Below are positions 51,104 to 59,945 of a stretch of 64,000 nt of DNA, piece by piece (the stretch's first letter is position 1; every line of letters starts with the position of its first letter). Source of the stretch: Haliscomenobacter sp. (GTDB taxonomy: Bacteria; Bacteroidota; Bacteroidia; Chitinophagales; Saprospiraceae). The notes under the pieces were generated by a model, which saw only the letters and a program-made list of their open reading frames with translations, had not been told where the DNA came from and did not search any database. The stretch spans positions 62,001 to 126,000 of the forward strand of contig NZ_JADKCX010000006.1 in assembly GCF_016718685.1 (NCBI RefSeq), given 5' to 3'. The position numbers and the translations under genes were made by a program.

Positions 51104-52675
51104 TTAATTGGAAGAAACATGGTTTGAAAATTCCATTTTGTAATCGTCTTTGAATCCAACCAAAGTCAGCTCAATGTCCTTGTCTTTCGAACCGACGGAT
51201 AAAAAATCCCGGATTAGTTGGACCACATCATGATCGATGTAGAAGGTGTCGGAAGCATCGATGACTACTTTACTGCCAGCAGGCAGGTGGTTCAAGGTTT
51301 GTTTGATGGCCGCTTTGTTCAAAAAGGAGACCTCTTGAGCCAATTTGATGTTGATGACTTCGCCTTCGTGGTATTCTTCTCTTTTGAAGAAATAAGCGAG
51401 TTTTAAGTTCGCTCTCAAAATAAAGAAGATGCTGACTACCAGTCCAATGGCGACTCCTTCGAGTAAATCGGTGAACACCACCGCAACTACGGTCACGATA
51501 AATGGAATGACCTGGTATTTACCACTTTTCCACATGTGGATGAACACCGCTGGACTAGCCAACTTGTAACCAATCATCAACAGGATAGCCGCCAAACAGG
51601 CCAGGGGGATTTTATTGAGGATGCTAGGTATGGCAAGTACGGCGATCAACAATAGAATACCATGGGAGATGGTTGCTGTTTTGGTGCGCCCGCCTGAATT
51701 GATGTTGGCCGAGGTTCTTACAATAACCGAGGTCATCGGAATGCCGCCAATTAAACCACTCAAGATGTTACCGGTTCCCTGCGCCAAAAGTTCGGCATTG
51801 GAGTTGGTGTACCGTTTCATTGGATCCAATTTATCTGCGGCTTCGATGCACAAGAGGGTTTCGATACTGGCTACAGCGGCAATGGTGAGCGCCACGATCC
51901 ATACTTCTAGCTTTCCAATGCTAGAAAAATCAGGATTGGAAAATTGCCCGATAAAATCGTCAAAAGACTTGGGCATTGGCAGATTGACCAAATGCTCCTG
52001 GCTGATCGCCAACGAAGAACCCGATGTCTTGAATACCTCATTCAGCACCACTCCAGCTACAACCGCTACGAGCGCTCCAGGAACAACCTTCAGTTTTTTC
52101 AGGAGGGGAACCTTATTGAAAGCAATCAATATCGCCAGTGAAACCAGTGTGATGATGATTGCACCAAGGTGTGAATAGTTGACTGCATCAATGATGGCTG
52201 AAAAAGTGTTGTGCCCGGTCTTCGTTTCAATGAAGAAAAAGTCTCCTTCGTTGTCTACATCATACCCAATGGCATGCGGCAATTGTTTAAGGATGATGAT
52301 GATGCCAATGGCTGTAAGCATTCCTTCGATGACATTGGAAGGAAAGTAGTTGGATATCGTTCCGGCTTTGGCCAAACCGAGTAAAATTTGAAAGACACCC
52401 GCCAAAACAACGGCCATCAAAAACGTTTCATAAGATCCTAAACTACTGATCGCCGCCAACAAGATCGCGGTTAGGCCGGCAGCCGGGCCCGATACACTCA
52501 ATTGAGATTTACTGAGTACCCCGACAACGATACCTCCAATCACTCCGGAGATAATTCCTGCAAACAATGGTGCCCCACTCGCCAGCGCAATGCCCAAACA
52601 AAGTGGAAGGGCTACCAGGAAAACCACTACACCCGCCTGGATGTCGGTTTTAAAATAATTCGCTTTGTTCCTCAT
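51104..52675 (-). CDS. SulP-family anion transporter with STAS domain (probable bicarbonate uptake)
   Basis: A 523-residue inner-membrane SLC26/SulP transporter. The membrane domain (residues 12-420) has the family signatures DIQAGVVVFLVALPLCLGIALASGAPLFAGIISG and SVSGPAAGLTAI. A STAS domain follows at about 435-515 (VVIDASDTFYIDHDVVQLI). SulP proteins carry sulfate, bicarbonate or dicarboxylates. Adjacency to carbonic anhydrase and dabAB favours bicarbonate, similar to BicA. It is the first gene of a tightly spaced four-gene unit (15, 20 and 9 nt gaps) that ends at a strong terminator. Confidence 0.9.
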   Translation of the reverse strand: MRNKANYFKTDIQAGVVVFLVALPLCLGIALASGAPLFAGIISGVIGGIVVGVLSKSQLSVSGPAAGLTAILLAAISSLGSYETFLMAVVLAGVFQILLGLAKAGTISNYFPSNVIEGMLTAIGIIIILKQLPHAIGYDVDNEGDFFFIETKTGHNTFSAIIDAVNYSHLGAIIITLVSLAILIAFNKVPLLKKLKVVPGALVAVVAGVVLNEVFKTSGSSLAISQEHLVNLPMPKSFDDFIGQFSNPDFSSIGKLEVWIVALTIAAVASIETLLCIEAADKLDPMKRYTNSNAELLAQGTGNILSGLIGGIPMTSVIVRTSANINSGGRTKTATISHGILLLIAVLAIPSILNKIPLACLAAILLMIGYKLASPAVFIHMWKSGKYQVIPFIVTVVAVVFTDLLEGVAIGLVVSIFFILRANLKLAYFFKREEYHEGEVINIKLAQEVSFLNKAAIKQTLNHLPAGSKVVIDASDTFYIDHDVVQLIRDFLSVGSKDKDIELTLVGFKDDYKMEFSNHVSSN

Positions 52676-52900
52676 TGTGCAATTGAGTTTTACGATGTAT
52701 AGTCCAACTCTTTCCAGAGGGTAACTGTCCCTTTAGTAGGAATTAGATGAATTCAAAAATGGAAGAATCACGATGAATGGTGTCCCGGAAACGCTAATAT
52801 TTGCGTGAGCAAAAATTAGATCATGTGCAAGCAGCATGCAGCAATTTGATGCGACTCAAAATGCACGGAGCTGATCCAGGATGAATACAGAACGGAACAA

Positions 52901-53209
52901 CTATACCTCGGGAGGCAGTTCGGGTGAGGAGGTATAAAGCTCAGAAGAGGGCAAGTTGTCTGTAGGGAACAACGATTTTCTGAGTTTTTTTAATTTGAAA
53001 GTATACAGACCAAAGACCTGCTGATGTGCAAAGGAAATGGATTCCTTCTCTTTTTCCTTTTCTGTTTCGGTTTTTCCTTCTTCATCGGCATCATCGGTAC
53101 CCAATTCGACAAGTTCGTACAAATCCCCCCCCTGCAACTGCTCCACCAAAGGAATGGTTACATTCAAAAATAGAATAAAAAGGAAAAGAAAAGGAAAAAA
53201 ACGCTTCAT
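52901..53209 (-). CDS. Small exported hypothetical protein
   Basis: 102 residues, no family recognised. An N-terminal hydrophobic segment (MKRFFPFLFLFILFLNVTIP) is a signal peptide or anchor. The middle is very acidic and then charged (ELGTDDADEEGKTETEKEKE). The C-terminus is basic then polar (FKLKKLRKSLFPTD..). Small signal-peptide proteins of this style are frequent in Bacteroidota. It stands alone on its strand; the 225 bp before it (52676-52900) show nothing beyond the upstream region of the SulP gene. Confidence 0.6.
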   Translation of the reverse strand: MKRFFPFLFLFILFLNVTIPLVEQLQGGDLYELVELGTDDADEEGKTETEKEKEKESISFAHQQVFGLYTFKLKKLRKSLFPTDNLPSSELYTSSPELPPEV

Positions 53210-53314
53210 AAAATCGGAGCATATTTTGTACGCTGCACAAATTTAACAATTTTATTTGAAGAACAGATGGTTGGTGGAAAAGTTGAACGAGATATTTTTC
53301 ATTAAAATACAGAA

Positions 53315-53349
53315 AGGGGATATCAACCATTTAATTGCCAATATCCCCT
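53315..53349 (-). terminator. Hairpin after the 53374-53820 gene
   Basis: AGGGGATAT (53315-53323) pairs perfectly with ATATCCCCT (53341-53349). On the minus strand the stem is followed by TCTGTATTTT. It lies 25 nt after the stop of the minus-strand membrane-protein gene and is a plausible weak terminator. Confidence 0.5.
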
Positions 53350-53373
53350 CCATGCATGCATGATTATTTTCGA

Positions 53374-53820
53374 CTAAAACCAGGCACTTCCGTACCCAAT
53401 ATACAAAAACGGCCAGGGAATACCCGCCAGAATGATCAATAAGCCCAACGCATAAAACCAGAAAGTGGTTTTGAATTTGGCCGCATCACCCGACTTGCGC
53501 TTGGCGCGGCTGTATCCGATGGTGATCAGCGCGACCCCGAGGATCATCATGGTCATGTGCTCTACGGCAAAGTAACGCAGCACTTTATCGCCCATGGCCT
53601 CTCCAATAGGAAGTACTTTTCCACTAACGAAGTACAGCGCAAGCCCAACCACCAATTGCAGGTGACTGAAAATCAGCGCAAACAAGCCCAGTTTTTTATC
53701 TCTGTCGGTATAACTGGCTTTGCCTCCCATTTTGGTTCCGGCATTGAAGATGGCTGCCAACAGCAACAACAAAACCACCCAGCGCAAACCAGAATGGGAG
53801 TGTATAAGCATTGGATACAT
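53374..53820 (-). CDS. Four-helix membrane protein, cytochrome b-like
   Basis: A 148-residue inner-membrane protein with helices at about 7-25, 48-65, 84-102 and 122-142. Histidines sit at helix ends (MLIHSHSGLRW, FSHLQLVVGL, VEHMTMMILG), as in small b-type cytochromes, and similar Bacteroidota proteins are sometimes labelled cytochrome B. Haem binding is not proven by the sequence. ATG 53820 is chosen because helix 1 starts there; the frame is open to 53913 without a plausible start. Confidence 0.7.
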   Translation of the reverse strand: MYPMLIHSHSGLRWVVLLLLLAAIFNAGTKMGGKASYTDRDKKLGLFALIFSHLQLVVGLALYFVSGKVLPIGEAMGDKVLRYFAVEHMTMMILGVALITIGYSRAKRKSGDAAKFKTTFWFYALGLLIILAGIPWPFLYIGYGSAWF

Positions 53821-53920
53821 AGTTGTGTATTTTTGTTTAAGATTAAAGGAATTCGGTTCAATGAAAAAGAATCTCAAGGGCAGTCGACAACACACCCACA
53901 CCATCACACTCACACCCTAT

Positions 53921-55789
53921 CTATCTCCCCATATGCACCAACAACACCGAAATGTCCGACGGCGAAATGCCACTGATGCGGCTCGCCTGTCCGATGGTGC
54001 GGGGGCGCATGCGGGTCAGTTTTTCCCGCGCTTCTTTTGACAAGGAAGGCAAGGCATGGTAATCCAGGGTATCCCACAATTTTACTTCCTCCAGGCGGTT
54101 CATTTTGTTCACCAATTCCTGTTCTTTGCGGATGTAGCCCTCGTATTTCATATTGATTTCGGCCAATTCGACGCATTCCTGGGCATGGGCTTGCAGAAAC
54201 TGGTGCAGATCGGGCACAACTTCGCGCAAGTCATCAAGATTGATGTTGGGGCGCAGCAAGATGGTGCTCAACTTCACCTTTTGTCGGGTAGCTGAACTTT
54301 CTTTGGATTCCAGGTATTGGTTGATTTGTTCAGGCGCAATGCTGTACTCTTCGAGAAAGCGCTCGATGGCTTTGGCGGATGCTTCTTTCGTCTGCACACG
54401 TTCCATACGCTCATCCATCCCGCGTACGCCCAGTTCGTAAGCCAGCGGAGTGAGGCGCAAATCCGCATTGTCCTGACGCAGGAGAATGCGGTATTCGGCG
54501 CGGGAAGTAAACATGCGGTAAGGCTCCTGCGTACCTTTGTTCACCAAGTCGTCGATCAGCACGCCAATGTAACCTTCCGAACGTTTGATGATCAGGGGTT
54601 CCTGCTCGTTGATGGCCAGGTGGGCGTTGAAACCCGCCATCATGCCCTGGCAGGCTGCTTCTTCGTAACCCGTAGTGCCATTGATTTGTCCGGCAAAAAA
54701 GAGGTTTTTCACCAAACGGGTCTCCAGCGTCATTTCCAACTGGGTGGGCGGGAAATAGTCGTACTCAATCGCATACCCCGGACGGAACATTTTGACGTTT
54801 TCAAAACCCGGAATCAGGCGCAACGCCTTGTATTGTACATCCTCCGGCAAGGAAGAAGAAAAGCCGTTGACGTAAATTTCGCAGGTATCCCAACCTTCGG
54901 GCTCCACAAAAAGCTGGTGCCGATCTTTGTCGGCAAAGCGGTTGATTTTGTCTTCAATCGAAGGGCAATAACGCGGTCCCAAACCCTGGATGCGCCCGTT
55001 GAACATCGGCGAACGGTCGAAACCTGTTTTGAGGGTTTCGTGCACCTGCGTGCTGGTATAGGTCACGTGGCAGGGCAACTGTTTGGTGATGGGCGGCGTA
55101 TCGGTATAGGAAAATTTGCCCGGATTTTCGTCACCAGGTTGGACTTCCATGGCGTCGTAATTCAGGGTACGGCCATCCACGCGGGGCGGAGTGCCGGTTT
55201 TCATCCGGCCAGCTTCAAAACCCAGTTCCACCAATTGTTCGGTGATGCCTTTGGCAGCGCTTTCGCCTGCGCGGCCTCCGCCGAGTTGTTTTTCGCCAAT
55301 GTGGATGATGCCATTGAGGAAGGTGCCGTTGGTGAGCACGACGGCTTTGCCGGGTATTTCAAGGCCCATGCTGGTCACCACGCCGCGCACTACGCCGCCG
55401 CGAATGACCAATCCTTTGACCATGTCTTGCCAAAAGTCTACATTGGGGTGCTCCTCCAACATGTTGCGCCACTTGCGTGCAAACAACATGCGGTCGCTTT
55501 GGGCGCGTGGACTCCACATGGCCGGGCCTTTGGAGCGGTTGAGCATGCGGAACTGCACCATGGTATGATCGGTCACAATGCCAGAATAGCCGCCCAGTGC
55601 ATCGATTTCGCGCACAATCTGCCCCTTGGCCACCCCGCCCATGGCAGGGTTGCACGACATTTGGGCGATGGTTTGCATGTTCATCGTCACGAGGCACACT
55701 TTGGAGCCCAAATTTGCTGCGGCCACCGCGGCTTCACAACCGGCGTGGCCAGCCCCCACTACTATCACATCGTATTCGGGAAACATCAA
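53921..55789 (-). CDS. mnmG: tRNA uridine-5-carboxymethylaminomethyl modification enzyme MnmG
   Basis: With MnmE, installs the cmnm5 group on the wobble uridine of several tRNAs. The 622-residue protein begins with the FAD-binding VIVVGAGHAGCEAAVAAANLG. It has CNPAMGGVAKGQIVREIDALGG, GTFLNGIIHIGEKQLGGGRAGE and MKTGTPPRVDGRTL. YRMFTSRAEYRILLRQDNADLRLT and the C-terminal GidA-associated domain follow (VGISPSDISVLLVHM-like ending). The length is normal and all motifs are intact. Confidence 0.97.
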   Translation of the reverse strand: MMFPEYDVIVVGAGHAGCEAAVAAANLGSKVCLVTMNMQTIAQMSCNPAMGGVAKGQIVREIDALGGYSGIVTDHTMVQFRMLNRSKGPAMWSPRAQSDRMLFARKWRNMLEEHPNVDFWQDMVKGLVIRGGVVRGVVTSMGLEIPGKAVVLTNGTFLNGIIHIGEKQLGGGRAGESAAKGITEQLVELGFEAGRMKTGTPPRVDGRTLNYDAMEVQPGDENPGKFSYTDTPPITKQLPCHVTYTSTQVHETLKTGFDRSPMFNGRIQGLGPRYCPSIEDKINRFADKDRHQLFVEPEGWDTCEIYVNGFSSSLPEDVQYKALRLIPGFENVKMFRPGYAIEYDYFPPTQLEMTLETRLVKNLFFAGQINGTTGYEEAACQGMMAGFNAHLAINEQEPLIIKRSEGYIGVLIDDLVNKGTQEPYRMFTSRAEYRILLRQDNADLRLTPLAYELGVRGMDERMERVQTKEASAKAIERFLEEYSIAPEQINQYLESKESSATRQKVKLSTILLRPNINLDDLREVVPDLHQFLQAHAQECVELAEINMKYEGYIRKEQELVNKMNRLEEVKLWDTLDYHALPSLSKEAREKLTRMRPRTIGQASRISGISPSDISVLLVHMGR

Positions 55790-55916
55790 TCGCTATTTTT
55801 CAAGAGTTTGGCGCTAAGCCACAAAAGTAATAAAAGCCTTGGTTCTAATGGCATAGAACAGTAAAAGGGGGAAAAACGTTCGGATCGGTGTTTTTTCCTT
55901 AATTGCAAAAAAAACA

Positions 55917-57839
55917 TCAGCGCCCCAGTCCCTTCAACTTCTCCAACGCCTCCGCCATTCCCGGCTTCAACTTCAGTGCCGCTTCATAGTCCACAATTGC
56001 CCCGGCATTGTCGCCGCTCAGTTGTTTGGCCTGGCCACGGTTGAAAAAATGATAGGGATCTTGCGCATCGAGGGATATGGCTTTGTCGTAATCCTGTTTT
56101 GCGGCGGCGTAATTGCCAGTGAGCAGGTAGGCATAGCCGCGTGCGCCGTAGTTGGCGGCTTTTTCCAAGAGGGAGTTTTTGATCACAAAAGTCAAATCCT
56201 CGATGGCCGCCTGGGGATTTTTATTCAATTGCGCAATCGAGCGGTTGTAGCGCACGCTGACATTGCTTGAATCGAGTTTCAAAGCTTGATTGAACATCTC
56301 AACGGCCTTGTCTACTTTCCCCTGGGTGCCGTAGGCGTTGCCCAGACCTTCGTAGATGGATACGTTTTGGAAGTTGTTCTGTAGGGCGGCTTCAAAGTCG
56401 GCGATGGCCAAATCGATGCGGCCCGTTTTGCCGTAATAATGCCCCCGGATTTTGCGGGGTTCACCTGCGTTGGGGTAGAGCTTGATCACGTTGGTCCAGA
56501 GGGTATCGTGGTTTTGCCAGATGTCCACTTGTTCGCGGGTGCGCAGCATAAAAAACAGGTTGAGGCCTAGGATTGCCCCCCAAACTGCGTATTTGCTGGC
56601 CGACATTTTGCGAATCAACGCATCCAAACCGTAGCCCAGCATAAAAAACAACCCCACATAAGGCAAATAGGTATAGCGGTCAGCCATGACCACTGCGCCT
56701 ACCGAAATGACTTGCAATACCAAGGCAATGGTAAAAAAGTAGAAGCCAAAACCGAAGAGGTAAATCTTGTGTTTGCGGGCATTCCACAGGCTCCAGGCAC
56801 CCACTGCCAGGGTAAATAGCAAACCGAAGAGATAGACGCTTCCTTCCGTACCTTGTTTCACGGCATCCAAACTGGGATATGGATAAAAGGCCGAGAGGTT
56901 AAAGGGCAAAAACAGCTTGACGATGTACATCATGAACCCGTAACCGGCAAACTTGAAGCGCTGAAAAGGACTGAATACATCAAAATCGGCCAGGGCATCG
57001 TTTTTTTCCACCATGCCAAACATGCCGTAAAAACTGCCACCGTCCTGCACATCCAGCGCAATCAACCCAAACAAAACCGCGAGCGCAATGAAAGGGATTT
57101 TTTCCAAAAGACTACCCAGGGAGAGTATTTTTCGACCCTGCCAATAATCGAGCAGAAACAATACCGGAACCAGCGAAACCGCCATCGCTTTGGACAAACA
57201 GGACAACAAAAAGGCCAGCAAGGCCAAAACCCACCACAGGCCAAACTTGCCCTTTTCGAGGTGTTTCCAGTACGCCAGTGCCGACAACAAGAAGAAAAAT
57301 ACGTACAATACATCTTTGCGCTCGGATACCCAGGCTACCGACTCCACGTGCATGGGGTGAAGTCCAAAACCCAGCGCCGTAACCAGCCCAATCAGCACAT
57401 TGCGCTTACTGAGCAGAAAGGCGAAGAAAAAAACCAAACCCGTATTGAAGATGTGGAAAATGAGATTGAACCAGATGTAAGCGCGAGCACTTTCAATACC
57501 CGAATTGGCGGCATTCCACCACAGCGTAGCCATGGTCAAAGGGTGGTAATTCAGGGACACCACCGAACGCAGCAAAACGTGGAGGTTTTCTTGATTGGCA
57601 GGCTGTAGGTAGGGGTTTTCGGTCACGTAGGTGGGATCGTCCCAGTCTACAAACTGATTGTCCAAAGCCCGCATATAAGCGATGAATACCCAGGCGGCTA
57701 AAAGGGCGACCCACAACCAGACCATGGGATTGGGGGTAGAGACAGACTGCGTCGCGTCTTTACGAGGAGATGCAGCCTTAATTGGTTTGGCCCCGGAGGA
57801 AGGGCGCTGGGCAACAGGTTTTTTCTTCGGCTTGGACAT
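55917..57839 (-). CDS. Multi-pass membrane protein with C-terminal TPR domain (TMTC-like)
   Basis: A 640-residue protein. A basic, Lys/Pro/Ser-rich N-terminus (1-35) precedes 10-11 membrane helices (about 40-440), with FVDWDDPTYVTENPYL and GFGLHPMHVESVAWVSERKDVLY in the first periplasmic region, as in GT-C glycosyltransferases and TMTC proteins. Residues 470-640 form TPR units (IDLAIADFEAALQNNFQN, VDKAVEMFNQALKLDSSN, DYEAALKLKPGMAEALEKL). An O-mannosyltransferase-like role is possible from this architecture, but donor and target are unknown. Confidence 0.83.
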   Translation of the reverse strand: MSKPKKKPVAQRPSSGAKPIKAASPRKDATQSVSTPNPMVWLWVALLAAWVFIAYMRALDNQFVDWDDPTYVTENPYLQPANQENLHVLLRSVVSLNYHPLTMATLWWNAANSGIESARAYIWFNLIFHIFNTGLVFFFAFLLSKRNVLIGLVTALGFGLHPMHVESVAWVSERKDVLYVFFFLLSALAYWKHLEKGKFGLWWVLALLAFLLSCLSKAMAVSLVPVLFLLDYWQGRKILSLGSLLEKIPFIALAVLFGLIALDVQDGGSFYGMFGMVEKNDALADFDVFSPFQRFKFAGYGFMMYIVKLFLPFNLSAFYPYPSLDAVKQGTEGSVYLFGLLFTLAVGAWSLWNARKHKIYLFGFGFYFFTIALVLQVISVGAVVMADRYTYLPYVGLFFMLGYGLDALIRKMSASKYAVWGAILGLNLFFMLRTREQVDIWQNHDTLWTNVIKLYPNAGEPRKIRGHYYGKTGRIDLAIADFEAALQNNFQNVSIYEGLGNAYGTQGKVDKAVEMFNQALKLDSSNVSVRYNRSIAQLNKNPQAAIEDLTFVIKNSLLEKAANYGARGYAYLLTGNYAAAKQDYDKAISLDAQDPYHFFNRGQAKQLSGDNAGAIVDYEAALKLKPGMAEALEKLKGLGR

Positions 57840-57875
57840 GATGGCACAGTTTTGCGCCGAAAAATAAGGAATTTT

Positions 57876-57963
57876 GTTGAGGAGTTGAGGTGTTTAGAAG
57901 TTGAGGCTACCGCGAGCGATAATAGGCGGTAGCCTCAACTTCTAAACACCTCAACTCCTCAAC
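57876..57963. repeat. Perfect 38-bp octamer-periodic inverted repeat
   Basis: Arms 57876-57913 and 57926-57963 are exact reverse complements with a 12-nt loop. The left arm reads as 8-mers TTGAGGAG, TTGAGGTG, TTTAGAAG, TTGAGGCT. The right arm ends on the first base of the rhodanese stop codon (57963-57965, minus strand). The repeat occupies most of the gap to the upstream TPR gene. Confidence 0.88.
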
Positions 57964-58325
57964 TATTTTGTCCAAGCCGTATACCCTCCATCCAAATTGT
58001 AAATCTTCTTGAAGCCCATTTCTTGCAGAATACCGGCTGCTCTGGCACTGCGGATGCCCGATAGGCAGTATACGGCTACGGGGCGTTTTTTGTCCAGTTT
58101 GGCCGCCATGGTTCTGAATTCACTACTTTTGACATCGATGTTTTGAGCACCTTCGATACTCCCGGCACTGAATTCAGCGGGGGTGCGTGCATCCACCAAT
58201 TGTATTTTTTTGGATTGGATGGTTTTTTTGAAGGCCGCTACATCCTGTGTAATGATGCCTGGGGATTGAGCTTGTACACAAGAAGTAAAACCGATGAGCA
58301 GAAAAAGATAAAGTACTGTTTTCAT
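57963..58325 (-). CDS. Exported single-domain rhodanese
   Basis: A 120-residue protein with a signal peptide (MKTVLYLFLLIGFTSCVQAQ; Cys16 could be lipidated but the lipobox is weak) and one rhodanese domain (LVDARTPAEFSAGSIEGAQNIDV and the active-site loop VYCLSGIRSA with Cys87). Such proteins transfer sulfane sulfur or bind thiols in the periplasm. ATG 58325 opens the signal peptide; an upstream in-frame Met at 58385 lies in a repeat and is rejected. Confidence 0.87.
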   Translation of the reverse strand: MKTVLYLFLLIGFTSCVQAQSPGIITQDVAAFKKTIQSKKIQLVDARTPAEFSAGSIEGAQNIDVKSSEFRTMAAKLDKKRPVAVYCLSGIRSARAAGILQEMGFKKIYNLDGGYTAWTK

Positions 58326-58330
58326 GGTAA

Positions 58331-58394
58331 TGAAGTTGAGGAGTTGAGAAGTTGGGTGGGTCAAAGCCGTTTTCGGTAGCCTCAACTTCTTAAC
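58331..58394. repeat. Octamer-periodic imperfect inverted repeat between rhodanese and M15 peptidase genes
   Basis: GTTGAGAAGTTGGG (58343-58356) pairs at 12 of 14 positions with CTCAACTTCTTAAC (58381-58394). The left side has the 8-mers AAGTTGAG, GAGTTGAG, AAGTTGGG. The right arm ends 2 nt before the M15 peptidase stop codon (58397). Its words resemble those of the repeat at 57876-57963. Confidence 0.65.
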
Positions 58395-58396
58395 AA

Positions 58397-59155
58397 TTAT
58401 AAAAATTCCGGACGGTATTCAAAATGCATGGAATCGTAATGATACCATTTGCCGCCCCAGATGAAACCGTGTTTTTCGAAAATATCTACCACCTGTTTGG
58501 GGATGCTGTTTTTGTAGCCCAACTTGGCGTCTTCATTGGTACACTTGCAGTCCCATTGCCAATAGTGTGAGAATTTCACGTTGATGTCAATGGTCATGCC
58601 AAAACTGTGCATACTCAGGCGGTTGGTGCCTTTGATGACCCGCCAAAGGAAAGTGCCGCCGGGATTTTCGAGGTATTGTTTTAGTGCGGGTAGTTTGTCC
58701 AGCTCTTGCGAAATGGCTTCCAGTTTTTTGTCTACTCCATTTATTTTGGTCACCAGAATTTTGGCGCCAATCGTTTTGGGCAACCAGACGATTTCGCGCA
58801 AATTGGCGCGGACTTCTTCCTGAGTATTCCCGTACATTTTCATGTAAAAAGGCATAAAGCGGATGCGACCCGGGTCTTGATTGACCAGAATGCCGTCTTT
58901 GCCCGGAAATTTTTGTGGATAGGCATATCGAAACTGGTCTTCCAAATCGGGCTGATCCAACAATTCCTGGAAGCTCTTGTTTTTTTTGCCATCATCGTAC
59001 GTAAAAACGGTTCCGTCCTTAAACGTAATGCTGTTGGCGTCGGCTTTGGCGATAAAATCGGGATAGGCCTTTTGCAGGCGTTGAATGCCTGGGGGTATTT
59101 CCGGGTTAGCTTGTAGTGTCCAAAACCAGGATAGGAGTAAAAACAAAATCGGCAT
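58397..59155 (-). CDS. Exported M15-family D-alanyl-D-alanine carboxypeptidase-like peptidase
   Basis: A 252-residue protein with a signal peptide (ends about ..WTLQA). The C-terminal half is the M15 zinc peptidase domain: SMHSFGMTIDIN (His and Asp ligands, about residues 182-193) and WGGKWYHYDSMHFEYRPEFL (catalytic Asp and ligand His, to the end). It probably trims peptidoglycan stem peptides in the periplasm. The N-terminal half (30-150) is family-specific. It lies upstream of the rhodanese gene on the same strand. Confidence 0.87.
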   Translation of the reverse strand: MPILFLLLSWFWTLQANPEIPPGIQRLQKAYPDFIAKADANSITFKDGTVFTYDDGKKNKSFQELLDQPDLEDQFRYAYPQKFPGKDGILVNQDPGRIRFMPFYMKMYGNTQEEVRANLREIVWLPKTIGAKILVTKINGVDKKLEAISQELDKLPALKQYLENPGGTFLWRVIKGTNRLSMHSFGMTIDINVKFSHYWQWDCKCTNEDAKLGYKNSIPKQVVDIFEKHGFIWGGKWYHYDSMHFEYRPEFL

Positions 59156-59219
59156 GTCTGGATTTTTTTACAAAAATAAGGGAAAGTGGGACTTTGTGCT
59201 GTGATCTATTGCACAGAAC

Positions 59220-59945
59220 TTATACAGCGTCAAACACCTTGTCCTGGCCCCAACGCTCCGATAAAATTTTGAAAAAAGCCGGGCGATAACTCTGCCCAAT
59301 CGGAATCTCGTGTTTGCCGATGCTCACCTGATGCCGTTCCACCACATTGAGATGCCGCAGGGAGATGATGTACGACTTGTGGATTTTGCAGAAAAAATCA
59401 GGCAGGATTTCCTGTACGTCTTGCATGTTTTGCCGACTCAGGATTTTGCGATCGCAGGTGTGGAACACCACGTAGTTTTCACTTTTTTCCAAAAAAAGCA
59501 CCTCTTCCCAATTGAGGCGGTACAACTTGGGGCCACTTTTGATGAAAATTTCCTGGGCCTGCGGATTTGGTTCTGGTACGGCGGCAACCGCAGTTTCTTC
59601 TTTGGTGCAACGGCTGCAAGCTTGCAAAAAACGTTCAAACGTGATGGGTTTGACCAGGTAATCGATGGCCTCCAGCTCGTAACTGGCCACCGCGTATTCG
59701 GAATAAGCCGTGGTGAAAATGACTTTGGGCTTCTGGGGCAGTGCGCGGTAAAATTCTACCCCGGAGATTTGGGGCATGTGGATGTCGAGCAACAACAAGT
59801 CAACGGGATGTTTTTGTAAAAAAGCCAGTGCTTCGAGTGGATTGCGGTAAGTACCTACACATTTCAGCCAGGGCAAACGATTGACGTAGTTGCTCAAGAG
59901 TTCGACCGCTTTGGGTTCATCATCAATGATCAGTACTTCTTTCAT
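59220..59945 (-). CDS. LytTR-family response regulator
   Basis: A 241-residue regulator with a receiver domain (Asp54 in LLLLDIHMPQISGVEF, IFTTAYSEYAVASYELEAIDYLVKP) and a C-terminal LytTR DNA-binding domain (EIFIKSGPKLYRLNWEEVLFLEKSENYVVF ... FCKIHKSYIISLRHL). Its start overlaps the kinase stop by 4 nt (59942-59945), so it pairs with the LytS-type kinase upstream. Confidence 0.94.
   Translation of the reverse strand: MKEVLIIDDEPKAVELLSNYVNRLPWLKCVGTYRNPLEALAFLQKHPVDLLLLDIHMPQISGVEFYRALPQKPKVIFTTAYSEYAVASYELEAIDYLVKPITFERFLQACSRCTKEETAVAAVPEPNPQAQEIFIKSGPKLYRLNWEEVLFLEKSENYVVFHTCDRKILSRQNMQDVQEILPDFFCKIHKSYIISLRHLNVVERHQVSIGKHEIPIGQSYRPAFFKILSERWGQDKVFDAV

Noticed and set aside
54317..55864. 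515-codon open frame on the plus strand opposite mnmG
   Set aside because: It lies antisense to a fully conserved gene, has no family motif, and its His/Gly/Ala-rich composition is the mirror of mnmG codon use.
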